A stretch of 64,000 nt of DNA, taken from contig OX579641.1 in the NCBI GenBank assembly GCA_951230915.1, positions 1,178,001 to 1,242,000 of the forward strand, given 5' to 3'. This DNA is from Antitrichia curtipendula. Its lineage: Eukaryota; Streptophyta; Bryopsida; Hypnales; Leucodontaceae. The translations under genes were made by a program, and so were the position numbers. Under the pieces are notes generated by a model. It did not search any database. It had not been told where the DNA came from and worked only from the letters and a program-made list of their open reading frames with translations. The stretch's first letter is position 1, and every line of letters starts with the position of its first letter. Positions 35,250 through 47,200 of this stretch are shown piece by piece.

Positions 35250-36210
35250 TCACCAGCAATCCACAGCCAAACTTCCGAATCTGTTTCGGATCAGCTCCTC
35301 CACAGCGTCCTCTTCGAAAATGCTCATGAACTTCTTGAAGTATGTCTCCGACTTCTCCTTGTTGATGATGCCCGGGATGTTTCTGAAATTTATGATCGCC
35401 AACTTCATTCTGGACTTCACGGATTTGTTCCAGACATTCAAATCCCACTTTTCCAACTCATCATCCTTCATCTCAAAGGGCCGGTAGAACGCCCTAGCCT
35501 CTGGCTGGATGAACTTGCCCTTGCTCTCCATGAAGACCTTGAAGAACTCCTGCGCCACCGGCGACAATTCTTCTACGGTCTTCTTTTTGTTGGATGGCAT
35601 CTTGGCCTATGAGAAAAAGGATTCTCCAGGACCTGTAAGAAGCGTGTTCTTCGTCGCCTTGGTGATGTTGTACTTACGCTTGAAGGCCTTCCAGGCACTC
35701 TTCTTGTAGTTATCGTCCTTGTCAAACAATTTGAGTTTGTCATCGAGGTAGTGCAGCTGCCTCCGGACAGTCGCCTTTTGTTTTGTTCTCTCGAGCCACT
35801 CCTTTGGGGTGTAGCAGTCAGGGAGAATTGACCTTGGGCCCTCATCGTGACCTTGGGGTGCAGCGCCTCCCAGTTCGAGGTCTTGTTAAGAAGATGTAGG
35901 GCGAGCCTCTTCAGGTCACCTTTCGTGATGTTCCCAATCCACTTGATGAACTCTCGGGTCATGACACCGTCTTTTTTTGAGTTCCACCCCTTTGTGTGCC
36001 TTATTGCAATTGTGGAATCCGGGTCGATGAGCTCGCCCTGAGAATGACTAGAAATGACCTCAGCCCAGAGGTCATAGACATCTTGTGATGTTGTAATGAG
36101 CTTTATCTCATTGTGGATGTCAATGTCTCTTTGGTTCTTCTTGCCCAAGTAGCCCGGTTCTTCTTGATGTCAATCATGGCGAACTTGAGCTTGATTGCAT
36201 TTTTGAATTC
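35250..36210 (-). pseudogene. Middle exon of the large broken ParB/methyltransferase-like gene
   Basis: After a TCTCAG acceptor (36211-36212) the exon reads FKNAIKLKFAMIDIKKNRATW, shifts frame near 36145, continues KKNQRDIDIHNEIKLI ... DVYDLWAEV ... WNSKKDGVMTREFIKWIGNITKGDLKRL, shifts again near 35840, then PKEWLERTKQK ... KLFDKDDNYKKSAWKAFKRK and, past an in-frame TAG (35607-35609), SPVAQEFFKVFMESKGKF ... ELIRNRFGSLAVDCW, where TGA at 35250-35252 ends it. It is an alpha-helical, lysine-rich region that I do not assign to a known fold. Frame is otherwise well kept over about 320 codons, so this was recently a gene. Confidence 0.65.
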
Positions 36211-36254
36211 CTGAGAAGTAGATCCAGCACATACACATGATGTTAATGCGATGG

Positions 36255-36394
36255 CTTAACTCGACTCGAGTTAGAATGTTGAACAGCATGTAGGGAACAC
36301 AAAAGAGTTTCAAGCTTAACTCGAGCCGAGTTAGAATGTTGATCCGAGTGCAGGGAACAAGACACAGTTGCAAGCTTAACTCGACTCGAATTAA
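36255..36394. repeat. 60-bp intronic tandem repeat carrying CTTAACTCGACTCGAGTTAG
   Basis: Palindromes at 36255-36274, 36315-36334 and 36375-36394 are spaced exactly 60 bp. The intervening 40 bases are related between the first two units (AGAATGTTGA ... AGGGAACA). The array fills most of the 199-bp intron 36211-36409. Confidence 0.92.
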
Positions 36395-36409
36395 TGGTTA
36401 AGAACATAC

Positions 36410-37845
36410 CGGAAACAATGACACGTTGGTTATGTCCACTCTCGTCTTGGGCACTGACTTTGCCATCTTCTTGAGCTCCGTGGGCTCTCTCGGTGGCGCA
36501 GGACTTCTCATACTCGTCCACACGAACCGTGAAGCCAGTATATTCGTCGCCCAGGTTGGCATGAAGTTCTGGAAATGGTTCATGCGGTTGTAGTATGCGG
36601 GAATTTTCCCTATGATACTGTCCTCCCTGTTCCACACGACAAAGCACTCCCACACCTTGAACTTGTTATTTTTGTCCTGGGGAATTTGGTCCACCTGTTG
36701 GATTCTCTTGGAGGCCTCCACACAGTGCTGTCCGTTGACCACCCAGAACTTCCCGGCCTTTATTTCCTCAAACGTTTGCGGCTTCTTCTTCATATTTTGA
36801 GAATAGGCGTAGAGTGTCATCTTCTTGTCCGGGTCAGGCATGTTGATGAGGAAGTTCAATGTTTTTCTGACACCTTGGTCTTCCTGTTCGCGGATATTTA
36901 GATTTTGTGGGGGCTTTTCCAGTTGATCAATCGGAATCTGGAATTTTTTCCCAATCTTTGTGATGTACAAGTCAGTGCAGACTGACCAATAATCCGCGTA
37001 CGATTTGCATGCCTCCTTGTAGTCAATTTCGTGAACGCTTCCGCCAAGATCTTGGGAGATGTTCACTATCTCTAAGGCCATGCTGTTTTCAGGCACTAGA
37101 AGGTTTTTGAAGGCCGTCTTCTTCCCTCAATTTTTTGGTATCGGTGGAGGAGTCATTGTAGGATCCTCGCAGGTGTACTTTTTTGTTTGCTTCATCCGGG
37201 TGTGACTGCGACCTATCTCCGGAGTTGCTATAATAAGGGAGCCTTGGTTACTACCTTGACTGCTGTAGTCCCTGGTCAGAGATATCGATTGCATTCTCTG
37301 AGCCTTGTTCTCGAGGGTGGCCTTCATGTGGTTGAATCCTTTGATCAAGGCATTCATCCTAAACGCCAGCGTAACAGAAGTCAGAGGCCCCCCTCCTTGG
37401 GCTTTCCACCTATTCTCCTTGAGGTGCTGCTCGATGTCTTTCTGTAGCTCCTGGTAGTTCATGTTGTCGAGGGACTTGTAGTACGCGGACACGGAAAATC
37501 GTATTTTCTGACTGTTCACCTTGTACAAGAAGTAATATTCCTCTTCTTGTTCGGGGTTCATGGTTTTGCAGCAGACAAAGATCAGGCCACCAAGATTGGT
37601 GATGACCTCGTGTACAACCTCTGTCAACGTCATCGGCAGGTTCTCCTCGACCTTCTTGTACTTTGTTCTGAAGGACAAATTTTTGTTCATCGGCACCAAG
37701 ACAAGAGTTCAGTACTCCACCTCAATCGGGTCTATCCACTCCCAGCACTCGCCAAGCATTTCGGTGTCACTGTAATCGTCTCTGTCTTCATCTAGGATTT
37801 GGAATCTCTTCAAGTACACCTCTAGACCCTTGATCTGGTCCTCCA
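36410..37845 (-). pseudogene. N-terminal exon with ParB-like domain of the large broken gene
   Basis: One frame runs from ATG 37845 (MEDQIKGLEVYLKRFQ) to a GTATGT donor at 36409, about 478 codons, interrupted only by TGA at 37709-37711 and TGA at 37127-37129. Residues around 36705-36760 read KFWVVNGQHCVEASKRIQ, matching the ParB/Srx-type box (xxxIdGxHRxxAx), preceded by a helical stretch with PIDQLEKPPQNLNIR and followed by WECFVVWNREDSIIGKIPAYYNRMNHF. In prokaryotes this fold binds or cuts DNA or acts as a nucleotidase, often next to methylase domains; the role in a plant is unknown. The intron that follows (36211-36409) is built almost entirely from a 60-bp repeat carrying a palindrome. Confidence 0.65.
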
Positions 37846-37872
37846 TGTCTGCAGCGTCACAACAACAGAACT

Positions 37873-38422
37873 GTTTAACTCGAGCTGAGTTAAGTTGGAC
37901 GTGAAGATGAAAGCGCCACTACATCGCCACGGTCTTCGTTTCTGTTTTGTTATTCAAGTTTAGTTGCGATAGTTTATCTCGAACCGAATTAAACCTGTTA
38001 TCCTATTGCGTGGGCATTGTCCTCTAGTTCTAGACATGTGGCATTTATGTCTGTTACTTTAGCATAGGGTTGTTTACGTTGTTACAATCTGTCCGGCGGG
38101 TGCTTATCTCAAACCGAGTTAAATAGTCTGTGTTTATGATTTGTGGACATCCCACTGTACCGTTCACTATAGGCTGACTACATTTTTACTCGCCTCGAGT
38201 TGAATATTTTGTCAGGGGCCTGATATTGTTAATTACGATGCGGTCTTGGGCCCTATCACAGGTTTAACTCGGTTCGAGTTAAGTTTTAGTGAGAAAGTTG
38301 CTGTGCTCGTGGGGTGGTTTTCTATTTCGTTGTTTGTTTTTTCTGTCTTTTGGAAACATTTAACTTGGATCGAGTTGAATTTGACTCACGTCTCGAGTTA
38401 TTTTAACTAGACTCGAGTTGAA
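37873..38422. repeat. Cluster of eight TTAACTCGA(N)CGAGTTAA palindromes upstream of the gene
   Basis: Copies at 37873-37894, 37972-37994, 38103-38123, 38183-38204, 38263-38282, 38359-38379, 38381-38400 and 38402-38422. Each is 20-23 bp with arms TTAACTCG/CGAGTTAA (variants A/T, G/A) and a variable 1-4 base centre; the spacer sequence between copies is unrelated. They lie immediately 5' of the ATG of the large gene. Further members sit in its introns at 36255-36394, 30552-30570, 30625-30644 and 29363-29385. Confidence 0.9.
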
Positions 38423-38544
38423 ATGTCGAGTCAAGGGCGTACTAGTGTAAGAGGATTACCTGACGTTGAGCTCCTCGACAGAAGAACTTGACGTATAAGA
38501 ACTTTGCTGCTCACGCACTCCTCCGAATGATTTGATTCTGCACA

Positions 38545-39005
38545 CCAGGAAGACAATTGTTATTCACTTCAATTGTCAATCTTGCACTTACAAACGGAGA
38601 CATGAAATATTCGTGAAGAAATTCAAAAATTAACCTGAATCAAACATCAAGCTAATGCAACAAAAACAAGATCCTGCAACAACAACCAAAAGACGAAGAA
38701 GAAGAAGAAAACATGAAAGAGGAAATCAAAAATCTATAGGAGCATACCCTACAATCTGAAGCATACCAAGAAACTTGAAGCTACTACACTCCAAAGACAC
38801 TAACGAAGACAATTGTAACGAGAACAGAATACATCGTGAACCTTAGAAAATGACAATTGAAGTGAATAACAATTGAAGTAAATACAAAGAACAGAATTGA
38901 CAATTGAAGAAAATGACAATTGAAGTGAATGACAATTGAATCCAAAGAACAGAATACATCGTTATCCAAAGAATAGAATACATTGTGAACCTTAGAAAAT
39001 GCAAC
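38545..39005. repeat. CAATTG-rich repeats and a ~147-bp partial duplication
   Basis: GACAATTGAAGTGAAT units recur several times between 38850 and 38945, and their reverse complement occurs at 38551-38580. The phrase AGAACAGAATACATCGTGAAC near 38821 is repeated in slightly altered form near 38965. No coding sequence. Confidence 0.75.
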
Positions 39006-41975
39006 GGAAAGTTCTGAAAACCCTATTGCAATCACCAAAACCTAAAACCCGAATGCAAACAAATTTTGAGAATTCTCCTGCAATTCACCAAACCCTGAAA
39101 CCCGAATGCAATCAATGGAAATAATGAAGAAATGAAGTAAATGTATGAAGTACATTCAATTCACCAGCAAAGAAAGATTGATTGCCACCTCCAAAACACG
39201 CAGCGCCCTAAACCACCTCCGAAGCACGCACAAATGGAGAACACAACGGCGAAGCAGTGCCCACGAAACACCGCCCACGAAACTCAAACGAAAACAACGC
39301 TTAAGAAAACGCTCAACAAATGCTCAACAACCTCAACAAAACACTCAACAAATGCTTGCACTCAACAAATGCTCGCGTGAAAACGGAAGAAAACACAAGG
39401 AAAGCGAAAGCAAAACAAAACAAAATGATGGAGAAGCAACAACGAGGCGGGAACGAAGTGGAAGCACAGCGTAAGCAAATCGGGGGAGATGACCCTCCAC
39501 CGCGCTGCGCAGTCTTGGTCCCTAAAACCTTGGCCCCATAACCATGGAAAATATTTTTCCTTTCTTTTCACTTGAAGAAAAATTGACAACTCAAGTGGTT
39601 TGTAATGTTTAGAGCATTTTTGAATTCCTTATAAATTTCTAAGTAATTTTGAAAATAAATTTGAAAATAAATATGACAAAAAAAAGCAGTGTAAAATTCA
39701 AAATGCAATACATTCTAGGGACCTAAATGTGATCCTTACTAAACTTAAACAAATCCTAAATTTGTTTAACAATTGTGAAAATACAATTGGCTTAATAATG
39801 CTCTTATATTGGTAGTAGTACATTCTAGACCACTGGCTATCTACTTTAGAGCTCCCTACCTGATTGTTTAGAGAAGAAGGTTGCAAGAATCCTCAAAAGA
39901 TGGGCTCATAATCTTGGAATAAAATAAATTAAAAGCAAAGTTTTGAAATTTTAATTAGAGATCCTCAATGACTACTTACTATTCCATTGTTTCATTCTAG
40001 TATATTTAAGGTTCATTTTCAAGAGCCCCTGACAATAAAAAAACAAGAATAACAAAGGATACCCTTGCACAAAATCTAAAACAAAGAATCACAATCATTC
40101 ATTTTCAAAATTGATTTTTTGATACTAAAACTAGAATCCAACAATCATTTTGTAAATGTAAAAACTATAAAAAATAATAACTTCGTTAATTTTATTTAGC
40201 TTCAAAGTATTGTAAATAATAGAATTTGGTGCCCTAGAGATTCATGAGCTAACCGCGGAGCTAACTGAAAAGTTTGGAAAAAAATAACATAATAAAAATT
40301 CCATTATGTTCTTTCTTTAACCCTTAAAGGACCAAGGAACCCTCTTTGATGTATGCTAATTATCATAACCTATGTGGGAAGCTTTTTTTCTGTCAAATAT
40401 TACATTCAAAGGTTCTATGTTTTTTATTTCAATATCAAAATGGGCAGCAAAAAATCTGTTCTAAAGAATAGATTAATATTTGTTTTTGGAGATTGTATAG
40501 ATGAATACAAACTAAAAAAATTAGAACTATTTAATTCAACACTCATTTGAACTTTTAACTTATTATTTGAATGAGTTCATAAAAGGATCTCCTGTTGGAT
40601 TTATTAAATCACACCTAAAATAATAGCATTTATTTGCTTCAAATATGAATTTTGAATTAAGTTTAGATCCTACATAAATACATACATAACCAAAAGATTA
40701 AGAATGAAAGTTCTATGTTTCATATTTGAAGTTATATATATATATATATACCAAATACATGTTTATTTATATCAAACATATTATTATAGAAGAGCAGTAT
40801 TTACTTGCTATAAATTTAATTTTTGAATTAATTTTAGACCCCACATCCACAAATAACAAAGAACTAAAACATTAAAAATAAAAGCTTTACCTTTGTAAAT
40901 GGTTATATACATATAGAACAATATCATGTACTTTTATTAAATTGGAGATTTGAATTAATTATAGGCCCTACTTCTATATAGAACTAAGAGATTAAAAATG
41001 AAAAATAAAAAATGTACCTTCTGCATATAGTAAATGTTTTATATACATATGTAGTTGTTTATAAATTCATTTTATGTTTTCCATTTTTTTTGGTCTTGGA
41101 GGGTCTTGGAAGTAGAAGATAGAGTCATCCAAGTCACAATTTAATTTGAAGTGTAATCCTTTGATGACGGACTCAAAACCTCGGGAATCATTTGTTTTGT
41201 CACCGTTGCGGGTGAGTTCTTGGGTTATAATAATTTAAAAGCAATGTTTGCAAATCAAAGTACTACAGATGAAATTGAGAAGATGAATACTTACATTTTT
41301 ATCCTACAAGCGCACATTCTGTCATTGCTCGGTAATAAATAGGTACTCCTTGACATATATGGCATAAGCCACTAATCCTTCACAAGAGAGGAAGTCCATA
41401 TAGGGCCTCCCATTTTGTGGAGCACTTCTAAAGAGTTCTAAGGATTAAAAAATACCACAACAAAAGACTACCGAATTTCCTTCTTAGGAAATTTTTGTTT
41501 GATTGTATGGCAACAAAAGTGGTGCCACTTGAAGTATTACAATTGTTTTCCTTACAATCGTATAGACTAATATTTGAAATTATGAACTGAATCTACCAAA
41601 ATTGAAGCATGAAGTGAAATTGAAAGAAAGGTTATTTTGTCAACTTTCTTTCGGTGGAGACAACAAAAAGCCATATTATGTAATAAATGGATAAGGTGCA
41701 GAATAAAAACTTTGTGCCCTCCCTAAAGTTTTTGAGCTTAAGGTTGCACAATTCTGAAGACCATTGACAAGGACTACAAAGTAAAGGCACATAAAATACT
41801 ATATAAATGTTTATAATTAAATAAATCAAAATTAAGATCTATAAAATTTCCTTTAAACAACACTTAATAGAATTCCAATACATCAACGTACAAAAATCCA
41901 TCATGAACTTCTTGCAATACAGCCAGCTCCAATTAAATAATGTATGAACTACATATTTAAGCCTTTTTAAGATTT
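39006..41975. other. Intergenic, AT-rich after ~39.6 kb; nothing recognised
   Basis: 39140-39540 is A/C-rich with overlapping open frames of biased composition that I do not accept as genes. The rest is AT-rich with (TA)n near 40735-40750. A lone terminus of the TIR family seen at 25.3 kb (TTAACCCTTAAAGGACCAA) is at about 40318-40336. Confidence 0.4.
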
Positions 41976-42230
41976 TGTTGAAGATCATGTACATATTAGT
42001 GTAGATCATGTACATTCAGCCCTAGGAGTAGCATTAGACATTTAGTTAGTGTTGGAGTCCAATGGGTATTGCTCATAGTCAAAAGCAGCCCATTGTGGTT
42101 AGTTATCCCACAAGGTTTGTGGATAACTAGTGAAGGCTTGTACCTTATGTTCAGCCCACTCATGGGCATTGGTATCTTCCTACCATCTAAGTAAAGCCTT
42201 TCTTCCATTCATACCTTTGTAATCTCAATA
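41976..42230 (+). mobile_element. Copia LTR A (5' LTR of a truncated element)
   Basis: 255 bp from TGTTGAAGATC to ATCTCAATA, homologous to LTRs B, C and D. It is followed at 42231 by the primer-binding sequence GGTTATGGGCCCAC and leader sequence up to 42771, where LTR B begins. This element keeps only its 5' LTR and leader. Confidence 0.9.
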
Positions 42231-42771
42231 GGTTATGGGCCCACGCACTTGGAGTTGTGCTTAAGGGAGAAGTTCAAATCATTTGGAGGAGATCTTGGAG
42301 CTTAGAGAAGTAACTAGCCTTTTGTCTCTTTTCGCCTACAAACCATATGGTGTAAGTCATTTTTTCAAAAAAACAAAGAAGAAGCTTTGGAGTGCAACTT
42401 TTTATTTAAAGTTTTTTCTTCGGCTTTTGTTGGCTGGTTTGTGAGATTTTGAGTACATTTCGGGTGAGAGGTTGCTTATGGTAGTAATCAGACCTAGTGA
42501 AGGCTGGTTGTGTGCTCCTATTTTGAGTTTGTGCTTAGAAGTGTACATTGGGAGGCCATTGAGGCTCATTGTGCACTTGGGTGCATTATTGAGTGTGATT
42601 GTGCCAATTGCAATCTTGTGAGAGTCCTTTGTGAGCCTTGCAAGTATCATTGAGTTGCTTGAGGCGTTTGCCATCCATTGAGGGCTGATTTGTGCCCTTG
42701 TGAGTGAGTGAAGGCAAATAGTAGATTTTGTAAAGCCAAGAGGGCTGATTTGTGCTCTTGTGAGTGAGTGG
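42231..42771 (+). mobile_element. Copia leader (5' UTR) of the truncated upstream element
   Basis: Homologous to the leader downstream of LTR B (43029 on), including a GGGCTGATTTGTGC(C)TTGTGAGTGAGTG repeat. The junction with LTR B at 42771/42772 is where the intact element was joined or inserted. Confidence 0.85.
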
Positions 42772-43028
42772 TGTTGAAGATCATGTACGTATTAGTGTAG
42801 ACCATGTACATAACCAGCCCTAGGAGTAGCATTAGACTCTTAGTTAGACTTAGAGTACATTGGGTATTGCTTGTAGTCAAAGGCAGCCCATAGTGGTTAG
42901 TTATCCCACATGGTTTGTGGATAACTATGGAAGGCTTCTACATTATGTTCAGCCCACTCATGGGTGTTGGTATCTTCTACCATCTAAGTAAAGCCTTTCT
43001 TCCATTCATTACTATTGTAAACTCAATA
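42772..43028 (+). repeat. 5' LTR (LTR B) of the intact copia element
   Basis: 257 bp, starts TGTTGAAGATC, ends AACTCAATA. It matches LTR C at 48366-48621. Confidence 0.92.
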
Positions 43029-43042
43029 GGTTATGGGCCCAC
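43029..43042 (+). promoter_or_regulatory. Primer-binding site matching the anticodon arm of initiator tRNA-Met
   Basis: GGTTATGGGCCCAC is complementary to the GTGGGCCCATAACC anticodon stem-loop of plant initiator tRNA-Met, not to a tRNA 3' end. This is the half-tRNA priming known for Drosophila copia. The same sequence follows LTR A (42231), LTR D (48853-48865, minus) and LTR E (57404). Confidence 0.85.
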
Positions 43043-43419
43043 GCACTTGGAGTTGTCCTTGAGGGATGAATTCAAGTCATTTGGAGAAGTTCTTGGAGCT
43101 TGGAGGAGCAACCAGCCTTTGGTGTCTTTTTCACCTACAAACCAAATGGTATGAGTTATTTTTTCAAAAAAAACAAAAAAACTTTGAAGTGCATTTTTTC
43201 TTTTGAGCTTTTGTTGGCTGGTTTGTGAGGTTTTGAGTCCATATTGAGTGTGAGGTTGCTCATGGTAGTAATCAAACCTAGTTATGGCTGATTGCATGCT
43301 CCTATTTTGAGTTTGTGCTTAGAAGTGTACATTGAGAGCCCATTGAGGCTAATTGTGCACTTGAGTGCATTGTTGATTGTGATTGTGCCAATTGCAATCG
43401 AGTGAGAGTCCTTTGAGAG

Positions 43420-44265
43420 TGAGTGAGGCGTTTGCCATCTATTGAGGGCTGGTTTGTGCCCTTGTGAGTGAGTGACACCCAATTAGGGTTGCTTGAGGCC
43501 TTTGGAATCCATTGAGGGCTGGTTTGTACCCTTGTGAGTGTGTGAGAGCCAATTAGGGTTGCTTGAGGCGTTTGCCATCCATGGAGGGTTGGTTTGTGCC
43601 TTGTGAGTGAGTGAGGCAAACTAGTGGAGATTGTGAGGCCATTGGGGCTGATTGTGCACTTGGATGCATTGTGGAGCCGTTGAGAGCCAATTGGGGTTTC
43701 TTTGGTGGCTTGGTGATCCAACTAGGGTTGTTGGAGGCCATTGTTGTCCTTGAGGTGCTAATTGAGAGGAGTAGCTTCCATCTAGGGCTGATTGGAAGTC
43801 TTGACCTCCTTGGAGTGTGGAGGACCCTATTTGTGAGGAGCATTTTGAGTTGGCTTGATGTTTTGAAGTAGAACTAGCCAATGTTTCATTAGGGTCTGAA
43901 TTGGAGTGGAGAGGAGTTGATGCACTTGTGAGGAGTGTGTGGTCGTTCATAGGGCGTGAAGGATCTTGGAAAGTTCTTGGAAGGGCTAATTGGTGCCATT
44001 TCATCCCTATTGGCTTCCAGAGGATTGTTTGGATGCTGAATTGAGTTTGTGAACTCTTGGAGACACTATGGCTGGGAGCTTCATTAGGGTCTGAATTGGT
44101 GTTGAGAGGAGGTGCTAGCCTTGTGAGGAGTGTTTTGGCGTCCTTAGGGTTAGAAGAAATTTGGAAGGTCCTTGAAAGGGCTGATTGGTGCCATTTCAGC
44201 CCAATTAGCTTCCAAGTGAGTGTTAAGAGGCTGAATTGAGCTTGGAGACACTTGGGGTGCTGCCA
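43420..44265 (+). repeat. Nested direct repeats in the copia leader
   Basis: About three 85-90 bp units built on ATTGAGGGCTGGTTTGTGCC and GTGAGTGAGTG (43425-43615) are followed by a duplicated ~190-bp block (about 43885-44080 and 44082-44265; CATTAGGGTCTGAATTGG ... TTGGAGACACT). The other gag-bearing copy (57.4-57.9 kb) has only one such block. Confidence 0.85.
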
Positions 44266-44286
44266 ACAAGTGGGAGGTGCTTCACC

Positions 44287-47200
44287 ATGGCAGCAAGTGG
44301 AGGAGAAGGCGTGCGCATCATTAACAAGTTCAATGGGGAGAACTTTGGCATGTGGAAGTTCAAGATGGAGATGATCCTTGCGGAGAAGGACTTGTGGGAG
44401 GTCGTGGATGGGAGTGAGGAGCCTCCAAGTGCAGATGGTGATCCAAAGATCAAGAAGGCGTTTGAGAGGAAGGAGAAGAAGGCCTTTGCTCTCATTGCCA
44501 TCAACCTTGTGGATCGGCAAATTGCACACATTCGCCATTGCAAGGGACCAGCCCAAGCATGGACCACCCTTTGCAACATCCATGAGACCAAGAGCCTCTC
44601 CAACATCCTCTTTCTTAGGTGGAAGTTCTTCACTAGCAAGATGCAAGAGGAGGATGACTTGTTGGATCATGTCAACAAGATCAAGGCTCTTGCGGATGAG
44701 TTGGCTTGTTTGGAGGCACCCGTGACGGATGGAGATATGGTGATGACTTTGTTGGAGAGCTTGCCACCGTCTTATGAGTTCCTCATCACCGCATTGGAGA
44801 CAAGGCCTATGAAGGAGCTGACCATGGAGTTTGTGACGGCGCGCTTGATGCATGAGGTGACCAAGCGCAAGGAGAATGAGTCCCAAGGAGAGGGATCAGC
44901 CCTTGTGTCAAGACATGGCAAAGGAGGCAACACCAAGGAGTTCAAGGAGACAAGGACATGCTTCAAGTGTGGCAAATTAGGCCACATTGCTAGGCATTGC
45001 AAGGTCAGCCAAGCCAAAGGCAAGGAGCGTGCACACCAAGCCTCCAAAGAGGAGGAGGAGGAGGATTTTGCCTTTGCCACCCAAGGAGGAGGGGATAAGG
45101 CCAACATGTTTACATGGATTGTGGATTCGGGGGCCACTCAACACATGACCAGCTGTAGAGATGCCTTCCACACATATCAGCCCATCTCGGGGAAGAAGAT
45201 TTATTTGGGAGACAATGGCATGGTGGAGGCCCTTGGCATGGGGACCATCATTGTGGAGGTGCAAGTGAAGGGGGAGACCAAGAGGATTCAGATCCATGAG
45301 GCACTCCATGTCCCCAAGTTGCATGCCAACTTGCTTTCGGTGAGCAAATTGTCTTTGGGAGGTTTGAAAGTGCATTTTAACAATGTGGGGTGTGTTGTGA
45401 GGTCAGCAAGTGGAGTCTTGATTGCATCAGCCCCTCGTGAGGGCAACTTGTACCTCCTCCACTTCACCAAGGTGAATGGCTCTTCTTTGGCATGTGTTGC
45501 CCAAGGATCACCCCATGGAGACCTTGTGGAGCTTTGGCATAGGAGGCTTGGGCACTTGAATGTGAGGAGCATGAAGAGCCTTCAACACATTGTGAAGGGG
45601 CTGAACCTCTCCTCTTGCAAGCATGATTGGAGTTCTATGGTGTGCAAGGGGTGCATTGAGGGCAAGCAAGCAAGGCAGCCCTTCCCCAAGGATGGGGCAA
45701 CAAGGGCCACCAAGCCATTGGAGCTTGTGCATTCCGATGTGTGCGGGCCAATGAAGACCACCACCATAGGAGGAGCAAGGTATTTTTTGACATTTATTGA
45801 TGATTTCTCACGCAAGGTGTGGGTGTATATGTTGAAGTGCAAGAGTGAGGTGTTTGGGCGTTTTGAGACTTGGAAGGCCCTTGTGGAGGCCCAATCTGAT
45901 TGCAAGGTGAAGGTGCTGCGGTCGGATAATGGAGGGGAGTATGTGTCCAAGGCCTTTGAGGAGTTCTTGAAGGCCCATGGCATTGAGCACCACACATCAG
46001 CACCTTACACCCCTCAACAAAACGGCTTGGCGGAGCGTGCAAATCGCACCATTGTGGAGATGGCAAGGTCCATGATTCATGCTCAAGGGCTGAAGTTTGA
46101 GCTTTGGGGTGAGGCGGTGTCTACAGCGGTTTATACAAGGAACCGGTGCCCCACACAAGCCTTAACAAGCATGACACCCCAAGAAGCTTGGAGTGGGATT
46201 AGGCCCCATGTGTCTCACATGCGGATTTTTGGGTGCATTGCCTATGCCTTGGTTCCAAGTGCCAAGAGGACCAAGTTGGATGCCAAGGGCATCAAGTGTT
46301 TTTTCCTTGGTTATTGTGAGGGAACCAAGGCTTATAGGCTGATGTGTGTGGAGAGCAAGAAGATCATCAAGAGTAGAGATGTGACCTTCTTGGAGGATGG
46401 AGGTGCTGATCCCAAGCTCTTGGAGATGAGCCCAAGTGGGAGCAATGGAGGACCAGCCCAAAAGGTGGGCACAACTCCAAGAGTGCACTTAGAAGATGAA
46501 GATGAAGATGAAGAGCAAGGAGGGGAAGATGAAGACTTGGTGGAGCCCAAGAAGAAGGTGGCCACACCCCAAGTGAAGAGATCAGCAATCCCTTCTCCAA
46601 GCACTTCACCAAGGGAGCAAGAGCGTGATCAGCCCTTGGTAGAGCAAGATCAACCCTTGGAAGAGCAAGATCAGACCATGGAGGAGCCACGTTATCCAAC
46701 AAGGACCCGCAAGCCCCTTGGAGATTGGTGGCTGAATCACATTCTTCCCCCACAACATGAAGATCAAGCCAATGTGGCTTTCCTTGGAGATCCATCTACA
46801 CTTGGAGAGGTGCTGAATTGTGAAGATGCAAGCAAGTGGGAGTTGGCCATGCAAGAGGAGTACAAGGCCCTCATTGACAAAGGGACATGGGATCTTGCAC
46901 CCCTCCCTTCCAAGAGATCAAGTGTGGGTTGTAAGTGGGTTTTCTCCACCAAAAGGGATGCTTTGGGTCACATTGTGAGGTACAAGGCAAGGCTGGTTGC
47001 TAGGGGGTTTTCTCAAGTGGAAGGGGTGGACTTCAATGAGACCTTTGCCCCCGTTGCAAAGTTTAGCACCATTAGGTGCATTGTGAGTATTGGGGCAGCC
47101 ATGGACTTGGAGATGCACCAAATGGATGTAAAGACGGCTTTTCTCAACCCCAAGTTGGAGGAGGTCATCTACATGGATCAGCCCCTAGGCTTTGTGCAAG

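Noticed and set aside
36255..38422. Regularly spaced palindromic repeats suggesting a CRISPR array
   Set aside because: Eukaryotic intron and flank context, imperfect repeats, irregular spacing beyond the first three copies, related spacers in the 60-bp units and no Cas genes.
39145..39541. Overlapping open frames of 79-109 codons
   Set aside because: Biased A/C composition gives open frames in several phases; no motif, no splice support.
43621..44886. 421-codon minus-strand frame over the copia leader and gag (and similar ones at 47185-48405 and 57779-58531)
   Set aside because: Antisense of a conserved gag-pol frame; long only because codon composition leaves few stops in that frame. No homology or start context.
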